A stretch of 64,000 nucleotides of DNA from Xenorhabdus griffiniae (GTDB taxonomy: Bacteria > Pseudomonadota > Gammaproteobacteria > Enterobacterales > Enterobacteriaceae), in NCBI RefSeq assembly GCF_037265215.1, contig NZ_CP147737.1, positions 2,760,001 through 2,824,000 on the forward strand, read 5' to 3'. Of this stretch, positions 18,601 to 28,084 are shown piece after piece. The translations under genes and the position numbers were made by a program. How positions within the stretch are numbered: position 1 is the first letter of the stretch; each line of letters begins with the position of its first letter. Below the pieces are notes generated by a model that was not told where the DNA came from, ran no database searches, and saw only the letters and a program-made list of their open reading frames with translations.

Positions 18601-21600
18601 CACACGCAGTTATCAGGCGCCCATAGGTGAAGCAGAAACCCTTCTGAGTCAAATTTGGCAAATATTGCTTGGCGTGAAATATGTCAGCCGCTGCGATCAC
18701 TTTTTCGAGCTTGGCGGGCACTCGCTGATAGCTGTTAGCCTGATCGAAAAACTACGTGAATTGGGATGGTGTCTTGATATTCAGGTTGTCTTCACTAAAC
18801 CTGTCTTGAAAGAGATGGCAAAAGCGCTACTGTCGGTTCAAAAAGACACGGTTCCAGGGAATACAGAACAAGAAAATACCACGATATTCACTGTACCCCC
18901 CAATCTTATCCCTGACGGCTGTACTGCCATTACCCCCGACATGTTGACTTTAGTGTCCTTATCCCAGCACGAGATTGATGCCATCGCCGCGACCATCCCG
19001 GGTGGTGCGGCCAATATCCAGGATATTTATCCTCTCGCACCGCTACAGGAAGGAATTTTGTTCCATCATCTGTTGCAAAAACAGGGCGATACTTATCTGT
19101 TACGCGAGTTGCTTGCTTTCAACACCCGCGAACGGCTCGATACCTTTTTGGCAACCCTACAACGAGTCATTGACCGTCACGATATTCTGCACACTTCAAT
19201 CTACTGGCAGGGGTTAGCACAGCCAGTCCAGGTCGTCTGGCGACAAGCAGCTTTGAACATTAATACATACTTACCCAATGACGAACAGGATATCCCTTGC
19301 CAATTACTGGCGCGTACCGATCCACAACAGTACCGTCTTGATGTGAGTCAGGCCCCCCTCTTCTCCGCTGATATCGCCTATAACCCGCATCAGGATGAAT
19401 GGTTACTGGTTTTGTGTATCCATCATTTAGTCTGTGATCATGTCGCACTGGAACGCATCATTGATGAAATTGATGCATTATTACCTGACCATCGCGACAA
19501 TGAACATCCTGACAACTGTCATGCTGAAAAATTACCTCCAATATTGCCTTATCGTAATTTTGTCGCCCAATGCCTGCATACGCCGGCTTCAGATCATGAA
19601 GTTTATTTTCATAAGGTACTCTCTGACATAGATGCACCAACAGCACCTTTCGGGATACTGGATATTCACAGTGAAGATAAGCAGATAACCGAGGCCAGAC
19701 AGCCACTGAATATGGCGCTGTCCAGAGCCATTCGCACACAAGCCCGACGTCAGGGTGTCAGCCCCAGTATATTGTTTCATGTTGCTTTAGCGCTGGTGCT
19801 GGCAAAAACCAGTGGCCGCGACGATGTCGTCTTCGGTACGGTATTGTTGGGGCGTATGCAGGGCCGTACTGGCATCGATCAAATGATGGGGCTGCTTATC
19901 AATACGTTACCCATTCGGATCGGGCTGACAGATAATAGTGCACAAGCGAGCGTTCAAGAAACTTACCTCAATTTGATGAGGTTGCTGGAACACGAACAGG
20001 CAACACTGACACTGGCTCAACATTGCAGTAGCGTGATCCCTCCTTTGCCACTCTTTAACACACTACTCAACTATCGTCATAGCCAGGCGGATACGACCTT
20101 GGCTAAATGGGAAGGTGTGCGTCTGCTGATGGTAGAAGAGAGAATCAATTACCCTATTGGTTTATTTGTTGATGATTGGGGTGATGGATTTAGTTTGGTT
20201 GCTCAAACCGTATCGGACATCGATCCGATTCGTTTGATCGGCTATATGACGACTGCCCTGGCGGGACTGGTCGAAACACTGGAAACCTCACCCCACCAGC
20301 CTGTTTTGGCTATTTCGATTTTACCCAGCGCAGAACGCCAACAAGTGCTGGTGGATTTCAACACGCTTCCACCGTCTCCAGACTTTGTATTCTCTCAAAA
20401 TACAGCAACCGACTTCTCACAAGACACATTTATTCATCAACTGTTTGAAAAGCAAGTACAGCAAAATCCCGATGCGATTGCTGTCATCTTTGAAGAGCAA
20501 TCATTGAGTTATGTTGAACTGAACCGTCAAGCCAATTGTTTAGCGCATTATCTGATTACCTTGGGTGTCCGTCCTGATGATCGGGTAGCGATTTGTGCTG
20601 AACGCAGTCCCATCATGATGGTGGGATTACTCGCTATCCTTAAAGCTGGTGGGGCTTATGTCCCGCTCGATCCAGGCTATCCGACCGAACGACTGGCTTA
20701 TATACTTGAAGATGCTGCTCCCGTTGCCTTACTCAGCCAAACGTTATTCAGTCAAACAATGTTAATCAATCGACTGACCAACGTACCCATTGTCGATCTC
20801 AGTAACCTTACATTCCTTACCACAAACATGCCAAGTAGCAACCCAGATCCCAAAGTGCTTGGCCTAACCTCACACCATCTGGCTTATGTGATTTATACCT
20901 CTGGTTCAACTGGTTTACCCAAAGGGGTTATGAACGAACACCGTAGTGTCGTGAATGGTCTGCTCTGGTCACAGAAGACTTATCAATTAACTCCGCAGGA
21001 TCGGATCTTGCAGAAAACACCATTTAGTTTTGATGTTTCTGTTTGGGAGCTATTCCCACCCCTGATGTTTGGGGCCAAATTGATTCTGGCTCGCCCCGAT
21101 GGTCATAAAGATCCGCACTATTTACGGTCTGAAATAGAAAAACACCGGATTACGCTTATCTACTTCGTGCCCGCCATGCTCCAGCAATTTGTCCATGCTA
21201 TTCCTGCTGGTTGTTGTCCTTCCTTGCGTCATATTTTATGCAGTGGTGAAGAGTTTCCTTATGCCTTGCAGCAGAAATGTCTGTCCCATTTTGCTCACTG
21301 CCAGTTACACAATTTATATGGCCCAACTGAAGCTGCGATCCATGTCACCGCTTGGCAATGCGTGCCAGAACGGTATATCGGACGAGTACCGATTGGAAAG
21401 CCCATAGCCAATATCCAAATTTATTTGCTTGATAGTCACCAAAAACCCGTGCCAATCGGTGTTACAGGCGAGCTTTACATTGGCGGCATCGGTGTTGCCC
21501 GCGGTTATCTGAACCTTCCAGAGTTAACCACTGAACGCTTCCTTGCTGATCCTTTTTCTTCAGATCCTGATGCCCGCTTATACAAAAGTGGTGACCTGGC

Positions 21601-24600
21601 GCGTTGGTTGCCTGATGGCAATATTGAATATCTTGGCCGTAATGATTTTCAGGTCAAGATACGTGGTTTCCGTATCGAACTTGGTGAAATTGAGACGACA
21701 TTAGCGCAATGTCGCGGTGTACGGGACGCGGTTGTGGTTGTCCGCGAAGAGACATCCAATGAAAAGCGGCTGGTTGCTTATCTGCTCGCCGAACCCAATG
21801 CGACACTGGTCCCCGCAGAACTACGCCAGCAACTGGCACAACACCTTGCCGAATATATGCTGCCTAGCGCCTTTGTCACGCTTGATGCTTTTCCATTAAC
21901 ACCCAATGGCAAAATCAACCGTCAGGCCCTGCCAATGCCAGATCAAACAGCACTCGCGACACGCAATTATGCAGCGCCCATCGGAGACATAGAAACAGCG
22001 CTGGCCGGAATTTGGCAAGAATTGCTGAAACTGGCACAAGTCGGTCGTCATGATCATTTCTTTGACCTTGGTGGTCATTCTTTGCTCGCCATTCAGCTTG
22101 CCGCACGAATACGCCAGAAACTGGCGCGAGAACTGCACTTGCAGCAACTCTTTTCCCATCCGGTTCTGGCCGATTTAGCTGCCTTGCTCATCGACACGCC
22201 TGTCACAGCGCAAATCGTTATTCCCGTTACCGATCGCAATCAACCGCTACCGCTTTCTTTCTCCCAGCAACGCTTGTGGTTCCTTGCCAGACTCAACAGC
22301 AAAGCCAATCTGGCCTATCATATTCCGATAATCCTGCATCTCAGCGGAAAGCTCGATCATACTGCGTTTACGGCTGCACTTGACCAACTCGTTAGCCGAC
22401 ATGAAAGTTTGCGCACCCGTTTTGTCCTGATTAATGACCAACCTTACCAACACATCGATAATGCAGACACGGGTTTTTCTCTCACCAGTCATGATCTGCG
22501 CAGGCTAGACGAAACGTCTCGTCTGAGCCGCATTAACGAATTAGCAGAACTTGAAACACAAACCCCATTCGATTTCGCTAATGAGCCAATGATTCGAGGT
22601 CATTTACTGCAACTGACTGATGAAGAACATGTGTTGATCCTTACCCAGCATCACATCATTACCGATGGCTGGTCAGTAGGAATCTTGTTCCGCGAGCTGA
22701 GTGCCCTCTATCGTACCGCGCAAGGGAAATGTGGCGATCCTTTACCTCACTTACCTATCCAGTATGCAGACTATGCCGTCTGGCAACAAAAATGGCTACG
22801 AGATGAGGCTCTGACTGCACAACGGGATTTCTGGCAGAAACAACTGCAAAACGCACCGACATTGCTGACTCTCCCGATTGATCACCCACGCCCGCCAGAA
22901 CAAAGTTACACCGGCGCTTATGTGCCCGTTCACTTGAATGCTGATTTATTGTCGGCTCTCAAAGCGCTCGGACAACGGCAGGATGCCACATTATTTATGA
23001 CCTTGCTTACAGCCTGGAGCATCGTGCTTGCCCGTTTGAGCGGACAAGATGATATTGTGATTGGCACCCCCGTTGCCAACCGTTCATTGAATGAACTTGA
23101 AGGCTTGATCGGCTTTTTTGCCAATACCCTGCCTGTACGTATCGAACTGGAACAATGCAACTCGGTGGCAAATCTACTCGCTCACGTTCGTAAACAGACG
23201 CTGGCAGCTTATGCACATCAAGATCTGCCTTTTGAACAATTGGTGGAAACCCTAAAACCCGAACGCAGCTTGAGCTACAACCCGATTTTTCAGGTTATGC
23301 TGGCCCTGAACAATACCCCCACTCAATCCCTTGAGTTACCGGGTTTATCTGTCTCGAAGATGGTGCCTCCACATCGCAGCGCGTATTTTGACCTGACACT
23401 GTCACTGACCGAAAGCCAGGATAGTCTCAGTGGTTATCTGGAATATGCATCAAGCCTGTTCGACCGGACGACAGTTGAACGCATGGTCAGTTATCTCAAT
23501 AATGTACTGACTGCTATGACAACGAATGAAACACAGGCTATTGCTCACCTGCCAATGTTATCCGTTGCAGAACGCCAACAATTATTGGTTGATTTCAATG
23601 CGCCTCAAGCTGATTTTCCGCATAATACCTTGATTCATCAACTGTTCGAAACTCAGGTACAACGTACACCAGATGCTACGGCGGTGATCTTTGAAAAACA
23701 AACCTTAAGTTATGAAGAACTGAACTGCCGTGCCAACCAACTGGCACATCGTTTGATTGCTTTTGGTGTACGTCCCGATGACCGCGTAGCAATTCAGGTT
23801 GAACGGGGTTTGGACATGATCATTGGACTGTTTGGGATCTTAAAAGCCGGTGCCGGTTACATTCCGCTTGATCCAGAATACCCTGCCGAACGGCTGATTT
23901 ATCAATTGTCAGACTGCAAACCTGCCATATTGCTGACTCAGAAACATTTACAGACACGCTTACCAATACAAGATATTCCCATCTGGCTGCTGGATGATGA
24001 AACTTACCAAGATAATCTGCAAAAACAGCCTGTTTATAACCCTGACAGCAGGCAAACAGGCGTTCAGCCGCATCATTTGGCCTATATCATCTACACTTCG
24101 GGTTCAACCGGTAACCCCAAAGGTGTCATGCTGGAACATCGCAATGTTGTCAGCCTTATCCATGCTCATTGCCAGATCAGTGAACCTGGTTTGGGGGATC
24201 GTATTCTGCAATTTGTGACTTTCGCGTTTGACATTTCAGTGTCAGATATTTTTCCTACCCTGGCATCGGGTGCCACGCTGGTTTTGCGTCCACCTTCTAT
24301 CAAAATACCGAATAGCTCATTTGTTGATTTTTTACGTGAACAGAAAGTGACGATCATCAATATACCGACGGCTTTCTGGCATCATTGGGCTCAAGAAATG
24401 AAGGCAGGACGTGTCGGTTTCAGCCCCTATATACACACCGTGATTGTTGGCGGAGATAAAGTGGAATACCGCTATTTAATAGATTGGCTGTCGTGCCCGG
24501 AAACCCAATCCTGCCGCTGGTTCAACGCTTATGGTCCAACAGAAATTACCATCACTGCTACGGCTATGCAGATAGATAAAGAAATGGTGATAGATAAAAA

Positions 24601-27196
24601 ATATGCTCCGCCTATCACTAACAATATTCCGATTGGCCGGCCACTGTCCAACACACGTATCTATATTTTGGATGCATTTTGTCAGCCAGTGCCTGTTGGC
24701 GTAAGTGGTGAAATCTATATCGGCGGAATGGGGGTCGCCCGTGGTTATTCCAACCAACCGGCGCTGACAGCAAAGAAATTTATTGTCGATCCCTTTAGCG
24801 AACATCCCAACGCTCGCATGTATAAGACCGGGGATTTGGCTCGCTGGCGATCTGACGGCAATATCGAGTACCTTGGTCGCAATGATTTTCAGATCAAGCT
24901 ACGCGGCTACCGGATCGAACTGGGGGAAATTGAAACCAGATTGATGCAATGCCACGGCGTGCGTGAAGCTATCGTGCTTGCCCGTGAAGATAAGCTGGGT
25001 GATAAGCGCCTAATTGCTTATCTGATCGCCGAACCGAATATAAAACTGGCACCAACAGAGCTGCGCCAGCAACTCGCACAATATCTCGCCGACTATATGC
25101 TACCCAGTGCATTTGTGACACTGGATGCTTTTCCATTGGCTCCTAATGGCAAAATTAACCGCCAGGCACTACCGATGCCGGATCAGACATCCATTGCAAC
25201 CCATAGTTATGAAGAGCCGCTCGGTGAAATGGAAATTGCCCTGGCTGAAATTTGGCAAGCTTTATTAGGACTGAAAAAAGTTGGGCGTTATGATCATTTC
25301 TTTGAACTTGGTGGGCATTCTCTGATGGTTATCAACCTGATTGAGCGGCTGCGCAATCGAGGTTGCCACCTTGATATTCGTACTGTATTTTCCACACCAA
25401 CACTGGCTGAAATGGCGAAAATAATACAGGTAATTCAGGATGATGCCCCTTCGCTCACCGTGCCGCCCAATCTTATCCCGGCTGGTTGCACCGCCATCAC
25501 GCCTGATATGCTGCCGCTGGTTTCTCTGACACAACGCGAGATTGATATTATCGCTGCAACTACGCCCCATGGTGTCAACAATATTCAGGATATCTATCCG
25601 CTTGCACCATTACAGGAAGGTATGCTGTTCCATCATCTACTGCAACCACAAGGAGATGCTTATCTGTTACATCTCCTGCTTGCTTTCAATACTCGCGAGC
25701 GTCTCGATGCTTTTCTGGCTGCTTTGCAACAGGTGATTAATCGTCACGATATTTTGCGTACTGCCATCTGCTGGCAGGGCTTAACACAGCCCGTTCAGGT
25801 GGTTTGGCGTCAGGCTTCTCTGCGCATCAGGACCTTTGTGCCCGATAACGATAAAGACGTGCCATCTCAATTGTTGGCACAGACAGATCCGTACCAACAC
25901 CGACTCGATATCAGCCAGGCTCCGCTACTCTCTGCTGATATCGCACATGATCCGGATCAGGACGAGTGGTTGTTAGCGTTGTGTTGTCACCATATCCTTA
26001 ATGACCATATCTCTTTGGATATTATCGTTGCCGAAATTAATGAACTCCTGCATCATCGTACGGAGCAATTACCGCCTGTATTACCGTACCGCCATTTTAT
26101 CGCCCAATCCTTGCATATGCCGATGCCCGATCACGTAGCCTATTTCCGGAAAGTGCTCGCGGATGTGGATACGCCAACAACCCCGTTCGGCATATTGGAT
26201 GTACACAGTGGAGACAGACCAGTCACTGAGACTAACAGGCCACTTGGTGCAGCACTGACTCGTGCTATTCGCAAACAGGCTCGCCGTCAAGGTGTTAGCC
26301 CTGGGATCCTGTTCCATGTTGCGTTAGCACAAGTGCTGGCAAAAATAAGTGGGCGAGATGATGTCGTCTTCGGAACAGTTTTGTCAGGGCGTATGCAAGG
26401 AAGTGCCGATATTGAGCGAATTCTGGGACTGTTTATCAACACCTTGCCCGTGCGGATCACACTTGCGGGGAACAGTACACAAGAAACCGTACAAACAACT
26501 TACCGCAGTTTGACGCAGTTACTTGAACATGAACAGGCACCCTTGGCGCTGGCTCAACGTTGCAGCGGAGTAGCACATCCTCTGCCGCTTTTTAATACAC
26601 TCCTCAATTATCGCCATAGCCAACCGGATGTTACCAATACTCTATGGGAAGGTATACGTCTGGTAACAGGACGAGAAAGGACTAACTATCCCATCTATCT
26701 GGCTATAGATGATTTGGGTAAAGGCTTCCTGTTGACAGCTCAGACAATATCGGGAATCGATCCGGCACGCCTGATTGCTGAGATGACATCTGCTTTAGCA
26801 GATCTGGTAAAAACATTAGAAACCGAACCCCAAAAACCAATCATGAGTATTGCTACCCTGTCTGCCACAGAGCGCCAGCAGCTATTAACCGGTTTCAACG
26901 CTATTCAGGCTGAATTGCCGCAAAATGCACTGATATCACAATCTACTATTGGAACAACTTCCGGTTACGAAGCGCCCCTTGGTGATGTGGAAACTGCACT
27001 GGCTGAAATTTGGCAGAAATTGCTGAAACGAGAACAGATCGGTCGTTATGACAATTTCTTTGCATTAGGAGGTCATTCATTGATAGCAATACAATTGCTG
27101 GCTCGTATGCATGAGCAAGACATGGAAATTCCATTAGCAACCTTGTTCACTCATCCTACACTGTGTGAACTGGCCAGCGTTATAAGCCCAAATTGA
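15620..27196 (+). CDS. Nonribosomal peptide synthetase, C-A-T-C/E-A-T-C-A-T-C/E-T (no TE, last module lacks A)
   Basis: Giant peptide synthetase, about 3858 residues. Domains: C1 (15-465, HHLVIDG; EntF-like initiating type), A1 (480-985), T1 (Ser in GGHSL, about 1031), dual C/E2 (1092-1570; N-terminal HHLLQKQGD signature, HHLVCDH core), A2 (1580-2105), T2 (about 2150), conventional C3 (2207-2647, HHIITDGWS), A3 (2660-3185), T3 (about 3231), dual C/E4 (3281-3747; HHLLQPQGD, HHILNDH), then directly T4 (about 3816). The last module has no A domain and there is no thioesterase. All three A domains keep YTSGSTG and PNGK. By-eye ten-residue codes: A1 DAWLIGAVCK (hydrophobic, Leu/Phe-like), A2 DVWYLSLIHK (Ser-like with two changes), A3 DISNIGAITK (unassigned). 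C/E logic predicts D-aa1, L-aa2, D-aa3. The start is put at ATG 15620 because AAAGGAG sits 8 bases upstream; ATG 15614 would be only 2 bases away. No MbtH, PPTase or transporter gene nearby. Confidence 0.96.
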   Translation: MLHENASQTSSVACNNHSLSLSTYPLSSPQQAIWFDQAIHPNSSNYNLSIFICIEGELNETLFARAFESVVYCHDTLRLQFLNTHALPRQKVVRSLSVAVDIQDFSLHPDAETRAKQYMDDEFIRPFRLNETLWRSNLLRVSNNYRYWQFCCHHLVIDGTGMFILTNQVIDAYNRLMNGEILNNSAHSYLDFITDNLNYLASEHYSHDQQFWLKRYENQPPPLLQPANFNNTINHKQTKPVIWAIDQALFKRIEKVAGGQGLPFLHFMYAILACYFARTADVNDIVIGIPVHNRKNTRQKSTMGMFASVLPIGITLSPEDTFRDVMRKAATEMSLCHEHQRFPIAELNRQIHARQQAGNARLFDVTLSLEPFKANLHMAGEDVSVKQLELHSGAPYPLCIRMKQYTNTARSEETCSPISIEFYYSPDYLSSTEVITLRSRLAVLLDAALTSLAMPSLTQTKIANLPILPDIEHQQVLVDFNATHAEFPQDTLIHQLFETQVRRTPNAIAAVFEEQSLSYDELNKRANRLAHHLIALGVRPDDRVAICIERSLEMVIGLLGILKAGGAFVPLDPTYPATRLTYMLNDSAPVALITQTTMTEIGNSHLPTILLDIPDDSVLDEKSEENPEVQTLGLTSRHLAYVIYTSGSTGQPKGVMIEHRSLCNLITTQQDILTISPDSRILQFASNSFDACIWECCMALLAGARLYLARRENLLPGTTLFHYLETHAITHALLSPTALATMDSLPATLQTLIVGGEACPPTLTKRWAQGRQMINAYGPTEATVCATLCRCESQGNHAPPIGRPIANTQIYILDIHGQPVPCGVVGEIYIAGVAVARGYLNRPELTAERFLINPLASEHNARMYKTGDLGRWLPDGKIEYLGRNDFQIKLRGFRIELGEIEARLRQCHGVREAVVLPCEKLPCENSSVAKQLVAYLLPQTGVELEPMALRQQLAQQLAEYMIPSAFVTLDAFPLTPNGKLDRQALPKPDHTAIVTRSYQAPIGEAETLLSQIWQILLGVKYVSRCDHFFELGGHSLIAVSLIEKLRELGWCLDIQVVFTKPVLKEMAKALLSVQKDTVPGNTEQENTTIFTVPPNLIPDGCTAITPDMLTLVSLSQHEIDAIAATIPGGAANIQDIYPLAPLQEGILFHHLLQKQGDTYLLRELLAFNTRERLDTFLATLQRVIDRHDILHTSIYWQGLAQPVQVVWRQAALNINTYLPNDEQDIPCQLLARTDPQQYRLDVSQAPLFSADIAYNPHQDEWLLVLCIHHLVCDHVALERIIDEIDALLPDHRDNEHPDNCHAEKLPPILPYRNFVAQCLHTPASDHEVYFHKVLSDIDAPTAPFGILDIHSEDKQITEARQPLNMALSRAIRTQARRQGVSPSILFHVALALVLAKTSGRDDVVFGTVLLGRMQGRTGIDQMMGLLINTLPIRIGLTDNSAQASVQETYLNLMRLLEHEQATLTLAQHCSSVIPPLPLFNTLLNYRHSQADTTLAKWEGVRLLMVEERINYPIGLFVDDWGDGFSLVAQTVSDIDPIRLIGYMTTALAGLVETLETSPHQPVLAISILPSAERQQVLVDFNTLPPSPDFVFSQNTATDFSQDTFIHQLFEKQVQQNPDAIAVIFEEQSLSYVELNRQANCLAHYLITLGVRPDDRVAICAERSPIMMVGLLAILKAGGAYVPLDPGYPTERLAYILEDAAPVALLSQTLFSQTMLINRLTNVPIVDLSNLTFLTTNMPSSNPDPKVLGLTSHHLAYVIYTSGSTGLPKGVMNEHRSVVNGLLWSQKTYQLTPQDRILQKTPFSFDVSVWELFPPLMFGAKLILARPDGHKDPHYLRSEIEKHRITLIYFVPAMLQQFVHAIPAGCCPSLRHILCSGEEFPYALQQKCLSHFAHCQLHNLYGPTEAAIHVTAWQCVPERYIGRVPIGKPIANIQIYLLDSHQKPVPIGVTGELYIGGIGVARGYLNLPELTTERFLADPFSSDPDARLYKSGDLARWLPDGNIEYLGRNDFQVKIRGFRIELGEIETTLAQCRGVRDAVVVVREETSNEKRLVAYLLAEPNATLVPAELRQQLAQHLAEYMLPSAFVTLDAFPLTPNGKINRQALPMPDQTALATRNYAAPIGDIETALAGIWQELLKLAQVGRHDHFFDLGGHSLLAIQLAARIRQKLARELHLQQLFSHPVLADLAALLIDTPVTAQIVIPVTDRNQPLPLSFSQQRLWFLARLNSKANLAYHIPIILHLSGKLDHTAFTAALDQLVSRHESLRTRFVLINDQPYQHIDNADTGFSLTSHDLRRLDETSRLSRINELAELETQTPFDFANEPMIRGHLLQLTDEEHVLILTQHHIITDGWSVGILFRELSALYRTAQGKCGDPLPHLPIQYADYAVWQQKWLRDEALTAQRDFWQKQLQNAPTLLTLPIDHPRPPEQSYTGAYVPVHLNADLLSALKALGQRQDATLFMTLLTAWSIVLARLSGQDDIVIGTPVANRSLNELEGLIGFFANTLPVRIELEQCNSVANLLAHVRKQTLAAYAHQDLPFEQLVETLKPERSLSYNPIFQVMLALNNTPTQSLELPGLSVSKMVPPHRSAYFDLTLSLTESQDSLSGYLEYASSLFDRTTVERMVSYLNNVLTAMTTNETQAIAHLPMLSVAERQQLLVDFNAPQADFPHNTLIHQLFETQVQRTPDATAVIFEKQTLSYEELNCRANQLAHRLIAFGVRPDDRVAIQVERGLDMIIGLFGILKAGAGYIPLDPEYPAERLIYQLSDCKPAILLTQKHLQTRLPIQDIPIWLLDDETYQDNLQKQPVYNPDSRQTGVQPHHLAYIIYTSGSTGNPKGVMLEHRNVVSLIHAHCQISEPGLGDRILQFVTFAFDISVSDIFPTLASGATLVLRPPSIKIPNSSFVDFLREQKVTIINIPTAFWHHWAQEMKAGRVGFSPYIHTVIVGGDKVEYRYLIDWLSCPETQSCRWFNAYGPTEITITATAMQIDKEMVIDKKYAPPITNNIPIGRPLSNTRIYILDAFCQPVPVGVSGEIYIGGMGVARGYSNQPALTAKKFIVDPFSEHPNARMYKTGDLARWRSDGNIEYLGRNDFQIKLRGYRIELGEIETRLMQCHGVREAIVLAREDKLGDKRLIAYLIAEPNIKLAPTELRQQLAQYLADYMLPSAFVTLDAFPLAPNGKINRQALPMPDQTSIATHSYEEPLGEMEIALAEIWQALLGLKKVGRYDHFFELGGHSLMVINLIERLRNRGCHLDIRTVFSTPTLAEMAKIIQVIQDDAPSLTVPPNLIPAGCTAITPDMLPLVSLTQREIDIIAATTPHGVNNIQDIYPLAPLQEGMLFHHLLQPQGDAYLLHLLLAFNTRERLDAFLAALQQVINRHDILRTAICWQGLTQPVQVVWRQASLRIRTFVPDNDKDVPSQLLAQTDPYQHRLDISQAPLLSADIAHDPDQDEWLLALCCHHILNDHISLDIIVAEINELLHHRTEQLPPVLPYRHFIAQSLHMPMPDHVAYFRKVLADVDTPTTPFGILDVHSGDRPVTETNRPLGAALTRAIRKQARRQGVSPGILFHVALAQVLAKISGRDDVVFGTVLSGRMQGSADIERILGLFINTLPVRITLAGNSTQETVQTTYRSLTQLLEHEQAPLALAQRCSGVAHPLPLFNTLLNYRHSQPDVTNTLWEGIRLVTGRERTNYPIYLAIDDLGKGFLLTAQTISGIDPARLIAEMTSALADLVKTLETEPQKPIMSIATLSATERQQLLTGFNAIQAELPQNALISQSTIGTTSGYEAPLGDVETALAEIWQKLLKREQIGRYDNFFALGGHSLIAIQLLARMHEQDMEIPLATLFTHPTLCELASVISPN

Positions 27197-27218
27197 TACC
27201 ATTGACCAAAACGAAATC

Positions 27219-27250
27219 AAGTGGTTCCACACCTCGTGGAGCCACTTTTC
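27219..27250 (+). terminator. Terminator after the NRPS gene
   Basis: AAGTGGTTCCAC (27219-27230), loop ACCTC, GTGGAGCCACTT (27236-27247), then TTC: a 12-bp stem with one G-T pair. It lies between two convergent genes and may serve both. Its presence argues that the NRPS reading frame ends naturally here. Confidence 0.75.
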
Positions 27251-27285
27251 AGTCGATTACCTAACAGGCAATGTCTGCGGCAGAC

Positions 27286-28044
27286 TTAATTAAAATTAGG
27301 TTGACCATTGGATGCATTAACCCCACCATCTATCGGCAAGTTCACCCCATTAATAAAACTGGCGTCTTCGCTGGCCAAAAATGCAATGGCTGCTGCCACT
27401 TCAGAAGGTTGGCCCGCTCTTTTTAACGGAATGCGGCTATCGAAATGCGCAAGGGTTTCATCATCAAAGCGAGCAACCATTGGCGTCAATACTAAGCTTG
27501 GGCAAACAGCATTGACACGAACCCCTTGTGAACCATGATCCAGTGCCATCGCGCGGGTTAAATTTACGACAGCGCCTTTGGCTGCGCAATAGTGAGCGCC
27601 ACCCCAATCACCCCCCAAGCCTGATACCGAAGCATTATTGACAATACACCCTTTGCTTTTCAGTAAATGAGGCAAAGCAAAATAGCTACAATTGAGTACA
27701 CCATTAAGATTCGTCGCCAGCGCGGCATTACCGTCTTCTTGTGATGTACTCAATAAATCACCAACCACATACAAACCTGCGTTGTTCACCAAAATATCTA
27801 TCCGGCCAAAATGCCTGATTGTTTCATCAACCATATTTTTAGCCGATTCCCGATCCGCAACATCTGTCTGAATCACTAACGCTTTGTTTGATGACAATTC
27901 ACTTAATACACGATTAAGCTTCTCTGTGTCCCGCCCAGCTAACACCACAATGGCACCTTCTTGTGAGAAACGCTTCGTTGTAGCCTCACCAATACCACTG
28001 CCTGCACCAGTAATAATGACAACTTTATTCTCAAATCGAATCAT
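27286..28044 (-). CDS. SDR-family oxidoreductase
   Basis: A 252-residue classical short-chain dehydrogenase. Rossmann motif TGAGSGIG (about 11-18), NNAG (about 87), catalytic Ser in NNASVSG and Tyr/Lys in YCAAK (about 151-155), then the usual CPSLVLTPM and the C-terminal INGVNLPIDGGV. NAD(P)-dependent oxidation or reduction of an unknown alcohol/ketone. Convergent with the NRPS, so not in its operon, yet it sits inside the island bounded by R2 repeats. It could tailor the peptide or an acyl/amino-acid precursor, which is a guess from position only. Ribosome site AAGGATAATAAA before ATG 28044. Confidence 0.9.
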   Translation of the reverse strand: MIRFENKVVIITGAGSGIGEATTKRFSQEGAIVVLAGRDTEKLNRVLSELSSNKALVIQTDVADRESAKNMVDETIRHFGRIDILVNNAGLYVVGDLLSTSQEDGNAALATNLNGVLNCSYFALPHLLKSKGCIVNNASVSGLGGDWGGAHYCAAKGAVVNLTRAMALDHGSQGVRVNAVCPSLVLTPMVARFDDETLAHFDSRIPLKRAGQPSEVAAAIAFLASEDASFINGVNLPIDGGVNASNGQPNFN

Positions 28045-28084
28045 TTTATTATCCTTATTGATATATCTTCAAAGCTTACCGGTT

